64,000 nucleotides of DNA from Penelope pileata (lineage: Eukaryota; Chordata; Aves; Galliformes; Cracidae), in NCBI GenBank assembly GCA_013396635.1, contig WBMW01001305.1, positions 853,506 through 917,505 on the forward strand, in the 5' to 3' direction. Of this stretch, positions 13,401 through 26,464 are shown piece after piece. The notes beneath the pieces were generated by a model that was not told the origin of the DNA, ran no database searches, and saw nothing but the letters and a program-made list of their open reading frames with translations. Both the position numbers and the translations under genes were made by a program. Positions within the stretch are counted from its first letter, which is position 1, and each line of letters opens with the position of its first letter.

Positions 13401-16400
13401 TAGAGTTCCTGTCCTCAGTTTTGTGGGTGCACTTCCATAATTTCTGCCTCATATCTTGGGTCAAAGTGTTCTTGTTAAAGGAGTAAGTATTAAATTACAT
13501 TCCTCACGTAACTTTCCAAGGCTTCTGTTTCTGGCATGCAGCTGGTCTCTGCAGCCACCCTGGGGCTCACAGCCTTCAGCCTCCCAGAAAACAGCTTTGA
13601 GCATAATCTCAACATGAGACTGCACAAGGCAGAGTAAACTGAATGCTATTAGCGTGATAAGAGCAAGGAAAAGCCCACAACAGCAAGGCAACATAGCTGC
13701 CTTCTTGTAATGAGCGCTGAGTTCCTCACAACCTCACCAGAAGAGCTCGCTGTGTGTTTTTGGAAGCAAGAAAGGTGACTGCTGCCTTGAGGTACAGCTG
13801 GTGTACAGGCTGTCAGCCTGTGAGAGCACAACCCTGCATGCTGAGTGCTTCCATCCAGGGCAGTGCTGCTCTCTCTGTTGTGGAAATGCTGCTGTAGGAA
13901 GCAGAGCAGGACAGCTGTCTTGGGGGCTGCAGGGGAGACCTCTGCTTTTCGGGACAGGAGTTAGCTGGCAGCTCTCTGGAAGGGGTGGAGGAAAGGACTC
14001 TGCAGTATGGGTTTATCTTACACCATATTCATTCAGGATATACATCTTCCTTAGGATTTTTTTGATATTTATTTTTTTGCCAGTTTAACGGCCTTAATAG
14101 CTGAAGCTGTTTATAGCAAGTAAACATGTCTGTGAAACAGCAGGTTGGTCTTTGTGATGCATGTGTCCCAGCTGTGAATAGATGGGCAATAGATTTAGAT
14201 GTCACAATCTATTCTAACACAAATTGTTCTCTAATCTGGTTTTACACTTTCACAAGCAAGATTCTTTTCCATTAGTATTGCCCATGACTGTAACAACTAA
14301 CTCTTAGGAGCCTGTCTCTGCCTCTTGATTCCCATTTTTAGCTCAGGCATTTTGGCTTTTATTCTTTAAGAAAGAGATCTGTGTTACCCCAGATCTGCTT
14401 ACCTAACAGCGCTTTCTGTCTTGAGTTCTTTTCACACAATGCAGTTGGAGAGTGGTGCCACTAATGGAATCTTATAGGTACCTTGCCCAAAGGAATACTG
14501 TTTTCAAAACTGTTCAAAGTCTCAAGTATTCATACTTAGGTCTTCACATCTCTTCACTCTTGTCCTTGCTAACTATTAATTTACGTGCCATTGGAATTAG
14601 AGACAGAAGGAATAATTCTCTATCAGAGTTCACTCCCAGGCCAAGGTAAAATTTTTTTCTGAGGAAGAGGGTCTCATTGTGCACTGTGCTGAGAATGGAG
14701 TTCACTTGAATAGTGAAATCTATACCCTAGAATAAGTCAACTTTTTTGATCAGCTTTATTGCAGATTCACAGATTCTACGATAAACATGGAGTGCTTGCG
14801 TCAGAGGTCTGAATGGGTCGTATTAATTACATGGTTAATTTGCTGTTGATCTTTTAAAATGCTCCAGTGTTGCAGCTCAGCAGCAGTATAGTTCATGCAT
14901 GTGAATTATAGAAGGATTATGTTACCAAAGAACCCTTTCGTACCACACAGTGCAGCTTCTGTCCTACAGCAGTGGAAGGTGAGATATGCATGAAGTTTGT
15001 GTGTGGCAGTGGCCTAACTCTGACCAGGGTGGGGATGGTGATCCTGATGGCGGAGGGCAATGCCTGCTTGCCTCTGAAGGTGTGGGTGAAGGAACAGGTA
15101 TTTGCCAGGCTGAGTGTGCTGAGGCTGCCAGTGTTTATTCTGCAGCTGCAAATAGTTACTGTTTATGGGACTTCAGGCAGAATACACTCATGATTCTGAA
15201 CTTTGCATCACTTCTCTAAACTGGAATTTAAAATTCCTCATGACAATGTAGAGGGGGAAAAAATGAATGTCTTGGCTCTTGGGATCCCCTGAATTGTTTA
15301 GGCAAGTTAGTGTTAGCATGAAATGTATGAATCAGACACTAAAAGATGAATTTAGCCTCTTCCTGTTAACTGAATTTGAGTTGCGCTCATTTGATTTAAA
15401 ACTTAAACGTCTATTCCCTTACTACTCCTCTACCTCAAGTGTTCTCATAGCTTGAGTATGCTATAGCGGTAGCCCCTCTCCTTTGTAGGGAGGGTATTAA
15501 CTTAGGTTGGAGTAGGTAGCTCTGACCAATTGCTCATCACATACCATTGATATTGGAATCTTGGTCAAATGGCTTCTTCTGAATCCTACAGCTGCTTTCA
15601 GTTAAGCTGGAGTGTGGCTCCTAAATTATGCCAATGCCATAATTTGAGTGAAGGTAGTCCACAATGCAACCCATCTGTGAGCAAAGGAAACCACATTAGA
15701 GATGAGAAGAGAAATAAATATGAATTCCAGATCTTTTTACTTTTATTTTAGAACACTCTGGACTTTATCTATGGCATTGTTCCTATAAATCACAAAACTT
15801 AGCAGCTAACTGAAATGCAATTTTCTTTTATACTCATAAGTTTCTCCTGGTTTTCCACACAGGTGGATACGTGCTGTTTTCTGCCTTTGATGTTACTTGG
15901 CTTAATACCAGGCCTAACAGAGGAGTCTTTTTGTTCCGCTTTCTACTTTTCCAATCTGGAGCTGTATTAATTCTACGCTAATTTACTGGAGCAAAATTTC
16001 TAGGTTAAATTCTCCATGCTGTTGCAATCCATCTTTTCTGGTGATGAATAGTCATGCAGTCCTGATTAAATATAACTAACTTGATGGTTAACTGACCATA
16101 GGAGAGAACACTTGCTCAAGTTTCTATCAGCATAAGGGAGAAACACTAGCCTAGTTAAAGCAACATTTCTCAACAGTGTACTCTAGAAATGAGAATAGAT
16201 GGTAACATAATACAAATGTCACATGATGTGCGGCACTGAAGCATATTGTTTGTATCTCTTCAGTGGTGACTCATAACCAGGAGCGTATCTAAACATGAAT
16301 GGGCAAACGTAACTTTTATACAAAAGGAATAAGTTTCCAAAATGTTCAGGACTTCCCTTGGCTTTGTGCATGGACTTACTCTCTTCATTCTCTCTAGATC

Positions 16401-16950
16401 TAATATCCAGAGGAAATGTGTATGGTTCTTCTTACAGTGCTGTTTTCAGCCACAAGCACAGATATTTTTTGGAATGCTATAAAAGCTTAGAGTACCTGTA
16501 AATGATTAGATATAATTTTATTTCTTCTTTGCTCCTTCGTGATTTTCTACCTAAACACCTGACAAGTGTTCTCAGCTGAAGCTTGCTTCTCATTACTCTG
16601 GAAAGCGAAGATCTTTTTGCCCTTTGAGCCAAGAGCTTTTCTCAGTCTATTTTCTTGTACAAATATTGCTTCCCTCAGAGGCCCTTAGCAAGTCACTCAG
16701 CCTCAGTGTTACAATTCTTTCTACAGTGGAAAGTGAGGATAATAGCCTTACTGATTGTACCTTCACGGCAGTGCAATGAGAACTAGTCAGTCAGTTCACA
16801 GGCTGCTTTTGTCATAACGTGTTATTGGTTCTAGTCTTATTCTTGTTGAAGTCAATGGCAAAAAATATGTAAATTGCGCAATATTTTTCAAGCAGGACCC
16901 CCCCACACACACAAAAAATTCCAGGAAGGCATTAGATTATCAAAGAAATA
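10440..16950. other. Noncoding DNA with stop-poor stretch
   Basis: No gene is recognised. Between about 12460 and 13830 the minus strand holds a run of neighbouring open frames (12458-12712, 12613-12999, 13198-13464, 13461-13694, 13649-13831) in different frames. None shows a domain I know, and the frames do not join through plausible splice sites. The part from 13500 to 14000 is richer in G and C. A T13 run lies at 11872-11884. Confidence 0.5.
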
Positions 16951-16969
16951 GGGTGGGGGTGGGGGGGAG
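16951..16969 (+). other. G-quadruplex-capable G tract
   Basis: GGGTGGGGGTGGGGGGG gives four runs of at least three G separated by one-base loops, which is the sequence requirement for a quadruplex. A short C-rich and CA-rich stretch (CCCCCCC then CACACACA) precedes it at about 16898-16912. No promoter or transcript end can be shown nearby. Confidence 0.55.
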
Positions 16970-18571
16970 AAAGATACGAGGGGAATTCCCTAAACTCATG
17001 AGGATTGTATGAATTCTAATATATTGCATTTATGAAACTTGTTACTTTATTTCTATTAGCTTAAAAAAGTGAATTGCTTCTTTTCTGAGCTATGCAATTA
17101 TACCAGTAATCTATGATCCTAGAAAGCAATAAAGAGCTTGAATTCGCATGAAATAGTCTGTGCTGAACTTTCATGCAGATTTTTGTAAATATGTAGTTTG
17201 AAATTTTTTTCCTGGCAAGAAGTTGAGAATTACCCTTGTGGCAAACCTACGGAGGAATTTTATATATTCATGTTGTATGTATTCCCATTTAAATTGACTA
17301 CAAAATCATAAAAATTACTTTCCTGTATTCTTGTATTGCCCTTTCACATGCATTAAGCTCAGATGTTTTGTAAGGCAATGTAAGTTTTATTTTTTGAGCA
17401 AGTAATTAAACCTTCACCTAAACTCGGGTGAAAGACAGTATTGCTGGACCCTGCAATTGAAAAGAATGTTTCCCCAAATGGGTTAAAATAAAAATAAAGT
17501 TAGAATATGAGGCACTAACTCCTTCATCCTTTGGTGTAAGAAAAGTCTTGGTCAGTTATCAGCAGTATTTTACTTCTGTAACAGACACTATGGGATCATG
17601 ATGAATTGTTTTACTGACTTTTTCATCAAAAGACCCAGCTGTGTTTGCTTTTGCTCTGAGTGCTCTGTATGCTTCAGAGTAAGAGCATGTGGACTGGAGC
17701 TACCACAAAATAAGTTCACTTGAATGTATTCTGAGCAAGCACAATGGTCCTTGTGATGTGCTAAACATGTTCCCCAACATGTGCTGTGTTTTGTTTTGCT
17801 CTGGTGTGTCTGGTCTCTAGAAAGAAGTTAATGGGATGCCTGGGAGCTGGTGAACCCCAGTGTTCCTGCAGCTCAACCATCTATCTCAAAAACAAGTTAG
17901 AAAGTAAGAGAAGGATCCAATAGGCTGTTAGTCCTGGCAGCCTGCTGGAACTGGGTGGTGGTAAGAGATGTGTACTCCTCAGAAACTGAAGGGTTCCTTT
18001 TGCAGTTTGTGAGTATATAAGTACATGCAGAGGAGGCATTTTTATCAGCTCTCACGAGTTGAGCAGGGAGAGTAAAATGCCCTTCAAATCCCACAGCATA
18101 ATGGAATAATTTAGTGTTTCAGGTGTCTTATTAGTTCATACAAACTCACATACTGTGTAATCATTGTGTGATAGAGAAAGCTGGGGCTTTCATATGAGTT
18201 TGTTAGCATGATAACATGAACTACTTGAGACAGATTTTTGTATTCTTTCATAATGTTTAAACTCTTGAGCACAGAACTGAGGAGAGACAACTAACAATTT
18301 GCGGCCTACTGTAATCAGCCTTGCACATCATAAAACAGAAGCATTTATTTTAAAATGGTTAAGTCTAGATCAAAGGTAAAGAATTGCACAGCATGCTCAG
18401 TTTAGGGAAAAGACACTCGAGGTTAATGTGAAACTACAGACACAAGCACTTAATCTCAGTTTTATCTACTATCTTTCTACTTCATAGAAACATAAGCAAG
18501 TGTTCAGGGCTATCTGTGCCAAACTTCATTAAGCTCAGGTGAGAAAAGAATAAAGGAACCCTTAAACTGTT
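16970..18571. other. Single-copy noncoding DNA
   Basis: AT-rich sequence with no recognised gene or transposon. The only open frame of note (minus, 17897-18094) has no recognisable features. Confidence 0.6.
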
Positions 18572-18595
18572 GGGAAGGAGGGGGTAGGGAGGGGG
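18572..18595 (+). other. G-quadruplex-capable G-rich tract
   Basis: Four G runs (three, five, three and five long) separated by loops of five, two and one bases. It sits in a purine-rich segment that continues to about 18620. It could form a quadruplex when single stranded, or be a polypurine stretch with no role. Confidence 0.5.
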
Positions 18596-21500
18596 CAGGA
18601 GGAGGAGATGACAGGGAGGGCAGTGTTGTGTCATGGCTTTGCTCTGCATTCCTGGTCACTTTAAGCAGTCAGATGTTACATACACCTGTTGCCCCAGGAG
18701 TCTGACCCAGGTGTGGAAAAAGTACATACTGGGTCTTGTGGCCCAGACGTTAACTGTGAGGCGATGAGCAGGTTGTAACTGCCAGCTGTTCAGTGTTCTC
18801 TTCATATTCTTACTGTTTCCATGCTTTCTGTGGTACTAAAGACCACAGAACCAAAAGGCGCATACATGTGACATGCCTTCCTGTGCTGCTTATCTGTGCT
18901 TTTGGAGACTTTAGCAGGTCAGAACTAACCAGTGTGAATTCCAGTTTTCTTGAAGTTTGAAAGAGCAGCGAATACAGCTGCTTTCTTGTTCTTGGAAGGA
19001 TTTTGATGGCACTACTGAGATTTAACGATCGTGGAATGCCGCTTTTCCCTTAAACAAAGTCACTCTTCAGAGTACAAGTACGTTAGCAGAAACTCCTCTT
19101 CAGTTCTTTGATTTTCTCTAGTTATCTGTGCTTCTTCAAGATTTATGGTGCCTTCTGTAATGAGAGCAATCTTATGTAATATATGCAGCCTTTGTACTTT
19201 CTAGACTAGGGCCCAATTCTTCTCTTAGCCTTTTAAAAAATGCCTTCATGTCTGTCTGGATGGTTCAGATCTCAGACTTTGAAAGGCTAAAACTTATATT
19301 TTTAATAGTCTCTAGCTGCGTTCCTCCTTGATGGAGATCTGGTAAGATTTAATTGCTATTTGTGAACCAGATCCAGTCAGAAGAACTCATGGGCTGAGCA
19401 TGTATGTATATAAATATAAACGTGTATATATATAAACAGTTTCATTTTTAATGATGTGGAAACTGTGGGCTATCTATTGATAGAGTAATAAATGTAAAGA
19501 CTGCATGAATAATATGTCTTAAGTTTTGGAGTTATAGCTGATTAGTACTACTGTCTGTGATGACTCATTATAGTAAAGCCTAATTGTTACAAGATAGTGT
19601 AGTGTCTTGGGCAACTTGGCATAATTACCCTGTGTTTTCTTCAAGAGAGCATAAAGCCTGCCTTTGTCTGGCAGTTGCCAAGTAATCGCTGAGCAGTTAC
19701 ATGTTTGTGATACGAAATAAAAATGAAACCATAATGTTTTCTCTCTTCTACTGTTCAACTGCCCTCTGCAGTGATCAGTTTTTTCCTGGTTCACATGCAA
19801 AATGAGTCTCACTTGTGTTTTATTGTACAATATTTCATGCTGCTACTGTGTAGTTGGCAGCTCCATGCAGTTTGGCAATTAAGAAATGGACCTGAAACAT
19901 GAAGTACTCTGCTTTGGGATTCAGCGTCTACGCAGTTAACAGAGAATTGAATTTAGATGTTACCAAGGCTTGTTCTTACAGGTGTGAAAACTTGTACCGC
20001 TTCTGAAAGAAATCCTCATTGTGTGACAGTCCTCGATTGAGGTCAGTGATTTTGGGAGTGAGAAGAGGCAGAAGTTTTTTCTTGAGAGGATATTCCTAAA
20101 AAAGTTTAGGAGTAGATAAGGCTTTCCCATGCCTCAATACTTTCTCAAGTATTTTTTGTTGCTCTTCGGTTTTCTTCCAAAGAATGGAGTTGACCTCTGT
20201 CTTAAATTAACACAATTTATAAGCCTATATTGAAATAAAACATAATGCAGAAAATGCTTTTGTATAACTTCTAAATAGACTGTCTCATGCCCAATACTAT
20301 ATGGAAAATGATTTTCACAAAGAGAGACTTAAGGAGAAAGAAATGGAGCAGTTCTTTTCCTGATACATCAACCACTTGAAGTATATTGGGGCAGACAAAA
20401 AGGATCACTCAAACATAGTTTAGTGTTTATGCAGTACCTTAATACCAGCATCTGGTGAATTGAAATCACGTTACAGCTTATTTGTACATAGTTTTATCTA
20501 ACTTAACGTGCCCATCTAACAGGGTGGATGCTGTGTCTGAACCGCCTAACAGAGGGTTGTTATCTAATGGCTGAAATGCTGAGCCACTTGCCTTTTTTCC
20601 TGATCCTAGGTGGGTGCAATACAAGGGCAATATGAATGTTCTTTCCATAGCTAGAATTTTGGTGCTCAATTTGGTCCATTGCATGCTGCTGAACCGTGAA
20701 GTGAAAAATGTGACTTTAGTCATTTAAAAACAAAACCCAATCAAAACCCCCTCTATTGCTGAATGACTTGTCACAGATCGGATACATGCCAGCTTCTAGG
20801 GTCTGATTAGTCCTAAAATGTCAATCTCTGTATGCTTTTCTAACCTGAGCCTTCAAACCTGTGATTCAGCTCATAAACCTATGCTGTTCCTCTTTAGACC
20901 TGTAGAGGGGCATGCCACATGCCATACCTTGATGTCATTATAAACATAAACTTATTCAATAGACAGGCATTGTGCTTCGTTCTAATAATTTCAGTGTCGC
21001 AAATCTTCTAAGTGTTTCATCAGCTATTGATGAATAGGTTTCTTAAACTGTGGAAATAGCTCTCCCAGACTGTCATTCTGGTTCTGTTCCAGCTTGAACA
21101 TATTTTTGGTTTGGAGTAAAATATGATTATCCAACATCTTGAAAAAGATACTAGACCTGACCTAAGCCTGGCATTAGTTGCTGTTACTCCAGTCTCTTTG
21201 AATTGCATCCAATTCAAAACTATGCAACTACAGAGAATACTGGCAAGCATGAAAAAGATATCCAAACAACTAAATGTTATGCTGAGTTTTTCCTAATTAC
21301 AGTATTTCAAAATCCCATAGTATAAGCTCTCAGACTAATGAGTAATGGTTTGTAATTACTAAATAGCCCAGTGGAAAAAGAATGTTTCTTTTTCACTAAC
21401 AGAATAAAAGGAAGGAAACCAACCTTGATTCTTATCCTGTGGGAAAGAGGGAAAGATTCTTTATTTATGAACCCATTATTATAAATTGATATAATTTATT

Positions 21501-22055
21501 AACAAAGACAAGTGTAAGAGCAAGGACAAACATTGATAGTCCTAGACTGCATGTTTGCACTAAAAAACTGTTATTCTTTTGATAATTCCTCCTATGAATG
21601 GTAGCAACTGTGTCCTTGTAGCAAGAAATGCTTTGCAGATAGAAAGTGGCAGTGTATCCTCATGTACTGAGTGGAGGTGAAAAGTTAGTCTCAAACATCT
21701 GTACTCCAAAAATACTATCTTTCCCATTGGGGGAGTAAAGAAAAGGTAGAAAGAAAGATAACTCCTATGCTATATGGCTACTATAGATTGAATCATTTTT
21801 AACGTTTATAGGAAGTAATGTGACAATTTCTAATTAAAAGAATTTTTACTAGAATGTTGGGACACAAAATGGCTTAAATTGCATTCATTGTGCAGCAAGA
21901 CTTACTAAAACTTGCTTGTTTGCTACTCAAAATCAATAAATCCATTAATGTGAATGTATTGGAACACCTGGTTATATGAACACCTTATTCCATGGAACTG
22001 CCAAGAAGATTGGCTTCCCAGTTTTTTTGTTCTTGTAACATACTGTCCCTCTCCT
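18596..22055. other. Single-copy noncoding DNA
   Basis: No gene is recognised. An alternating TA-rich stretch lies at 19401-19438. Two TTTATT hexamers near 21464 and 21500 would be AATAAA polyadenylation signals on the minus strand, about 550-590 bases beyond the stop of the weak candidate at 22056-22500. Their presence alone proves nothing in AT-rich DNA. Confidence 0.55.
19401..19438. repeat. TA-rich simple sequence
   Basis: An interrupted run of TATA and TGTA units. It is too short and irregular to be a useful microsatellite. Confidence 0.6.
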
Positions 22056-22500
22056 TCAAGCATGGGCTTTCTGCTGCTTCCATAGAGCAAATATGTCTTC
22101 CCTAGATGCTTTCCCTTTCCCTTTTTGTTTTCTTGAAGCAGATGTACTGTCATTCTGTTCATGTTTCTGCTGTGGGTTGTCCTGTGAATCATCCAAACTA
22201 GCTACTGCTGTCTGCTTTTGCGTAACAGGTCTGAGGTCAAGGGGGTTAGCAGCTGACCTTACTGCAGTAAGCAAGTTTTACTCCTGCCTCCAGTGGGACC
22301 AAGTTTAAAGCAAAAAATTTAACGCTCCAGTTATGGGTTCCTATCTTAGGTATGTTAAATATTTTCCTTCCTTGAACATAATTATAAATGGCCAAAAGCA
22401 TCTGAAAACATGAGTCCCTGTAAGAAATAGAACGTTTAGTGATGTTATCCATGCTTTGCTGCGACAGTCCATGAGATTGGCATAAGAAAAAATTTTTCAT
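22056..22500 (-). pseudogene. Weak candidate coding remnant, two frames
   Basis: Two overlapping minus-strand frames cover this stretch. The first (22500-22246) is open for 84 codons. The second (22274-22056) gives a charged, lysine- and glutamine-rich C-terminal-like sequence containing KGKGKASREDIFALWKQQ before a TGA. Several AG sites preceded by pyrimidines occur, for example TTCTATTTCTTACAG near 22420. The shift between frames would mean a pseudogene or two exons. I recognise no family. A-rich DNA easily yields lysine-rich frames, so chance is a serious alternative. Confidence 0.15.
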
Positions 22501-23586
22501 AAGAAGAATGTATGGGGGAGTTCAGGCTTCAGTCAGCCTTCCAATATTTATCAAACTCGATCAAATAATTAAACAGTGACAGTGGGACTTATTCAGTGCA
22601 TACTTAGAATTCTTAGTAAGTTTGTACCTTGAAGTTTTAACTGAAATTTTCCAAATAATTGTGCAGCTATGCAAACCAGTACATAGAAAATCACAGCTAT
22701 AAAACAAGTATATTTCCCTACTTTTTTTTAAATTAAAGAAAAAATTGCATGGCACTTAAAAGCACTGAACATACAAGTATGAAAATATCTACTAGCGTAA
22801 CACAGAGACTAGAAAATACTTTCAAAGCATTTCATGTGTTGGAATGAATATATCTAACTGATATTGCTTTATACAATTCTTTAATATTTGAACACCTGGT
22901 TCCAACATTTAAGGGTTTTATGTAGTGAATTTATGGGATACCAGAGGCATGTGTAGGCTCATTTACTCTGCACAGTAAAAATATTAGCTGAACTTCCTCA
23001 TGGTTTTATGTTTTAATAAGAGATAAGAGAAGCATTTTACAGGATTATTTCATATTCTGTATTTACTGTTTAATAGAAGTTAAGTGAAATGCAAGAATTG
23101 CGTGTTTTAGTTTTAGTCGGCTTGTGAAATGTTTGTGAAGACTGATGGTAGTAGTTTTGTTCAATACTCTGATAGCTGCTGGTAAACATGATTAGTACCT
23201 TGCCAGATTTAGAGTATTCAAACATAAACACAGTGATGCACATTCATTCTATTTGGCTCTATTGTATTTTGGTAGAGCTAATAGCTTTTTTAATATAATT
23301 AATAAAATATTATCCTGTTTTTAAAAAAGAAAATGAATAGTATAAATGGCTGTTATGCAGTTATTTAACTCCTCAGAAGGCTTGCTGAAAAGAAGTCAAT
23401 AGAACAACTACGCATTTAATTGCTAATCCATTTTATGTTTTATTAAATGCTCAGTGTTATTTTCCTAATTTCATTACATGGTAATGGATAATCAAGTAAT
23501 GATCAGTGGCTTATAATTTAAAAATAGCTCAGTTGTATGAGACTTTAAACAGTATTTCTCATCTTGATGGGCAGACTATGAACATA
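22501..23586. other. AT-rich DNA, possible conserved noncoding element
   Basis: No gene. From about 23230 to 23540 the sequence is very AT-rich with dense TAAT and ATTA cores (homeodomain-type sites), in a texture often seen in vertebrate conserved noncoding elements. That reading rests on composition only. Confidence 0.3.
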
Positions 23587-24150
23587 TGAGGGTTGCTCCA
23601 AAAGCCATGCCTCGTATTTTGTTATTTTGGCCAACAACATCAGAGGTAGGTGTTGGTGGGATGACAGTAGAGGTTGAACCTTCCCACCAATATTCCACTA
23701 CACTTTGTGGCCATGTGACAGATGGCAGCAGAGGGGCAGTCTGGCCAAACAGCGTCTGACACGAAATGCAGATAGAGCAAAGGTGTGTCATTGAATTCCT
23801 CCATGTGGGGAAAAAATGGTACCCACTGACATTCATCAACACTTGCTGAACATTGATGGAGACCAAACAGTGGATGTGAGCACACTGAGGCCATGGGCAG
23901 TGTGCTTTAGCAGTGATGCCATCATAGCAGCTGTGAAACAGTAGGCCAGCTTCACTGATGCAAATTTCTATGGGTGTAGCATGCAGACTCTCCTCCATAA
24001 CTGGTGAAAATGCAGAGCTAATGGTGGTAACTATGTTGAAGTGTTTTGTAGCTGAGAATTTGCTCTACCAACTAGTGTTATTGTGCTCTTTGTATCTGGT
24101 ATAGTTTCCATGGAAACAAATAGAAGGTATTGCTTCTAGAGTGACCTCCA
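23587..24150 (+). mobile_element. Mariner transposon, internally deleted copy
   Basis: A 564-bp Tc1/mariner element that keeps both ends. The 5' end reads TGAGGGTTGCTCCAAAAGCC after a TA (23585-23586), the expected target-site duplication. The 3' end (GTATTGCTTCTAGAGTGACCTCCA) is its degraded inverted copy, and the second TA has become TG. A transposase start at 23766 gives the N-terminal words QRCVIEFLH and is stopped by TGA at 23847. A little after 23915 the sequence jumps to the C-terminal end of the gene (residues like DANFY and NGGNYVE, 23958-24039) and the 3' untranslated region. The middle with the catalytic residues is missing. It resembles avian Galluhop / Mariner1_GG; exact subfamily not determined. 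Confidence 0.85.
23766..24042 (+). pseudogene. Mariner transposase remnant, both ends only
   Basis: This is what is left of the transposase that would cut and paste the element by binding its terminal repeats. About the first 50 codons and the last 28 remain, fused at a junction near 23915-23935. Stops occur at 23847 and inside the C-terminal part. A full mariner transposase is about 340-350 residues with a DDD triad; here the triad is deleted, so the copy could only ever have moved in trans. Confidence 0.75.
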
Positions 24151-26464
24151 TGCTTTATAGAAACAGCTACTGCCTCTGTGTTTGTGGCTGGTGTTTGTTT
24201 TAATGTTTGTTTTAATGTTATGCCAGACATTATCTTCAGCCTGCTATGCACAGCACTTTTGAAAACAGACTTTTAAACAAATTTTCTGAGGTTGAAGTCT
24301 ACTTTAAAGAACTCTTTGTTTTGCTTGTAGTACTTGTATGCTTGTAAAATTGTATATACTGAATCAACCTCTATTTCATTTCCAAGACAGTTAAGGGGAA
24401 AGGCACCTATGAGGATTCCCATGCTTTAGAAGCTAAATCTGAGCATGAATCTTGGTCATGGATGAGTTCTAGGCTGGGCTGTCTTCATGAAATGTCACCT
24501 AGTGATGATCTGAGGGGCCATGACTTTCACTTGGAAGGATCAATATGGGCTGGAGGAAGTGGGACAAAGGGAAGACAGTACTGAGAAGCAAGATGTGTGT
24601 TCAGTAAAGCAACTGGAGTGAAAGGATATGGTGTTGGGTCTGTGCTAGAGTCTTTATAGTGCTTGTAAGAATTAACCATTAAAGAGAAGATGCTTTTTTC
24701 CCAATATGTGAATCTTCTGTATTTTACTCATAAGTTAGTTTAAACAGATGTGTGTGACAATGTGATGGTATTTGGTTGGTGATGTTAGCATAATGAAATA
24801 TCTAGCAATACAGAATGTGCACTGAAATATCCCAGAGAACTGGTTAGTTTGCTAAGGCATTTGGGATAAAAACCAAGCTCTGAGTTTAAAAAAATCTCCA
24901 TTGCAGACCAATTTCCTCCTCATCTCCCAACAAGGAGTGTTGAATGCTTTAAATCAGCAACCTACAATCTATTTGCTCAGAAAGTCAAATGGGGAGTCTT
25001 GCAAAAAACTAAGCCAGCTGAGGTGTTATTTTATAGTTCAGCAGCTCCTTGGGTGTAGTTATTTATGTGAGCCAGTAAGGAGATAATGTGCTTCATGGAA
25101 GTCAGCTTAAATTTCACCTCTGGTCAGTCTGGTTGTTTTGTTTCCCCTAAGATTAGACCTCATTTTCTTAGCTTGAAGTACTTGCTGCATCCAAGTATTT
25201 ACCCTACATACCAAAATTCTAGCTTGCTTTTAGAAGGATATTATTTCATAGCAACATCTTGAAATATTTCATCGCACATGTAGGCACTGGGAACAGCTAA
25301 GCGTGTTAGAGGTGTGGGCTGACAATCTGAACAAGTTTCCAAATGGACATATGAGGGAAAGGGGCTGCTGAATGGTTGAATTTGAGGATGTTACTCTGTT
25401 TTCAAAGAAGGAAAAATGTATATGCAGGATTTCTTCTGGACATGTAGCACAGCTGGTGAGGCAAGAAGCATAAGGGAAGCTGTGGCTGCTTAGCAGGTTG
25501 CTGGTGGCTGGGTTTCTGCATGTCTGCTGCTTACATGAGTGAGTACATTGTAGCATCTATCTGTGATTTTGGAGTAATTTTCATGTTTTGAGAAGACTTT
25601 AAAAAGGTAATACTTTTTTTAGATTGTTCTACAGTGCCAGACATTGTGCAACCAAGGAAAGACCTTTTGGAAATAGGATGAAACAGGACAGCATAGGTTA
25701 AACACCTAGCTTCAGCTGAAAACCATTGAAATGGACTGAAGTCTTTTGGCACTGCCTGTCTTGATTGTAAGGCATTTAGAGACCCCTTTCTATCCTTCAG
25801 TGAAGGGCTTCAAATGATATTTGGGGAACATCATTTTTGTTTTTAAAGTAGGATGGCAATAAATGCTTTAAGTTATATTGATCCGAATACTAGAAGTTAT
25901 TGTCTTAAGTGGCCAGATACTACTGCTTTCATATTAGTTTAATGGGAAGAAAGTTATTTGACTATGAAGCTCATCCTCTAGGGAAGAGTGGTGTGCTCAT
26001 TCTGATAACTCAGAGGCATACAGAAGAAAGCAGAAAAATACTGATTATAACAGGAATGAATTAGATGTTTCCAGCTTCCTAAAGAATTTGTGCCTCCATA
26101 CTCTAAATATTTACAATATTCAGACACTAAAATGCATTTTGAAGAAAATAAATGACTACAGCACAGAAGATGAAAAATCCTGAGTAGGTCCCTGAAAGGA
26201 GGGACAGGGAGCAATCAAAATATGCTGGTGACATTAACAAATTTGCGGAGTAATCTATCTTCTTTCTGGCATTGGACCTCACTGCAGAAAACAAAACATG
26301 ATTAGCGTGAAACCAAATGCAAGCTGTCAAAGTCAGGGCATCTACTAATCTGTGACCAAGTAACTATTCTTCCTAGCTGAGTTATCTTCCCTTACTTCAC
26401 AATTAAGTAATCATTCCACAGAAGTGTCAGATGCAATGGAATAGAGAAAAATGAAGGAGATGCA
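24151..26464. other. Single-copy DNA between two mariner copies
   Basis: No gene is recognised. The region contains an exact 12-base tandem duplication (separate entry). Open frames such as minus 25269-25556 have no recognisable content. I looked here for the missing 3' half of the mariner copy at 26465-27246 and did not find it. Confidence 0.6.
24193..24216. repeat. 12-base exact tandem duplication
   Basis: GTTTGTTTTAAT occurs twice in direct succession (24193-24204 and 24205-24216), only about 45 bases outside the end of the first mariner. It is probably replication slippage. Confidence 0.85.

Noticed and set aside
12458..13831. A cluster of neighbouring minus-strand open frames up to 128 codons
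   Set aside because: They lie in different frames, share no recognisable domain, and show no splice sites that would join them. Chance frames in a slightly GC-richer stretch explain them.
14761..14785. An ATTCTACGAT word as an old CR1 tail
   Set aside because: Only one imperfect octamer is present and the upstream sequence does not resemble a CR1 3' region.
23576..23998. A 140-codon minus-strand open frame
   Set aside because: It runs antisense across the first mariner element and is a shadow of the transposon sequence.
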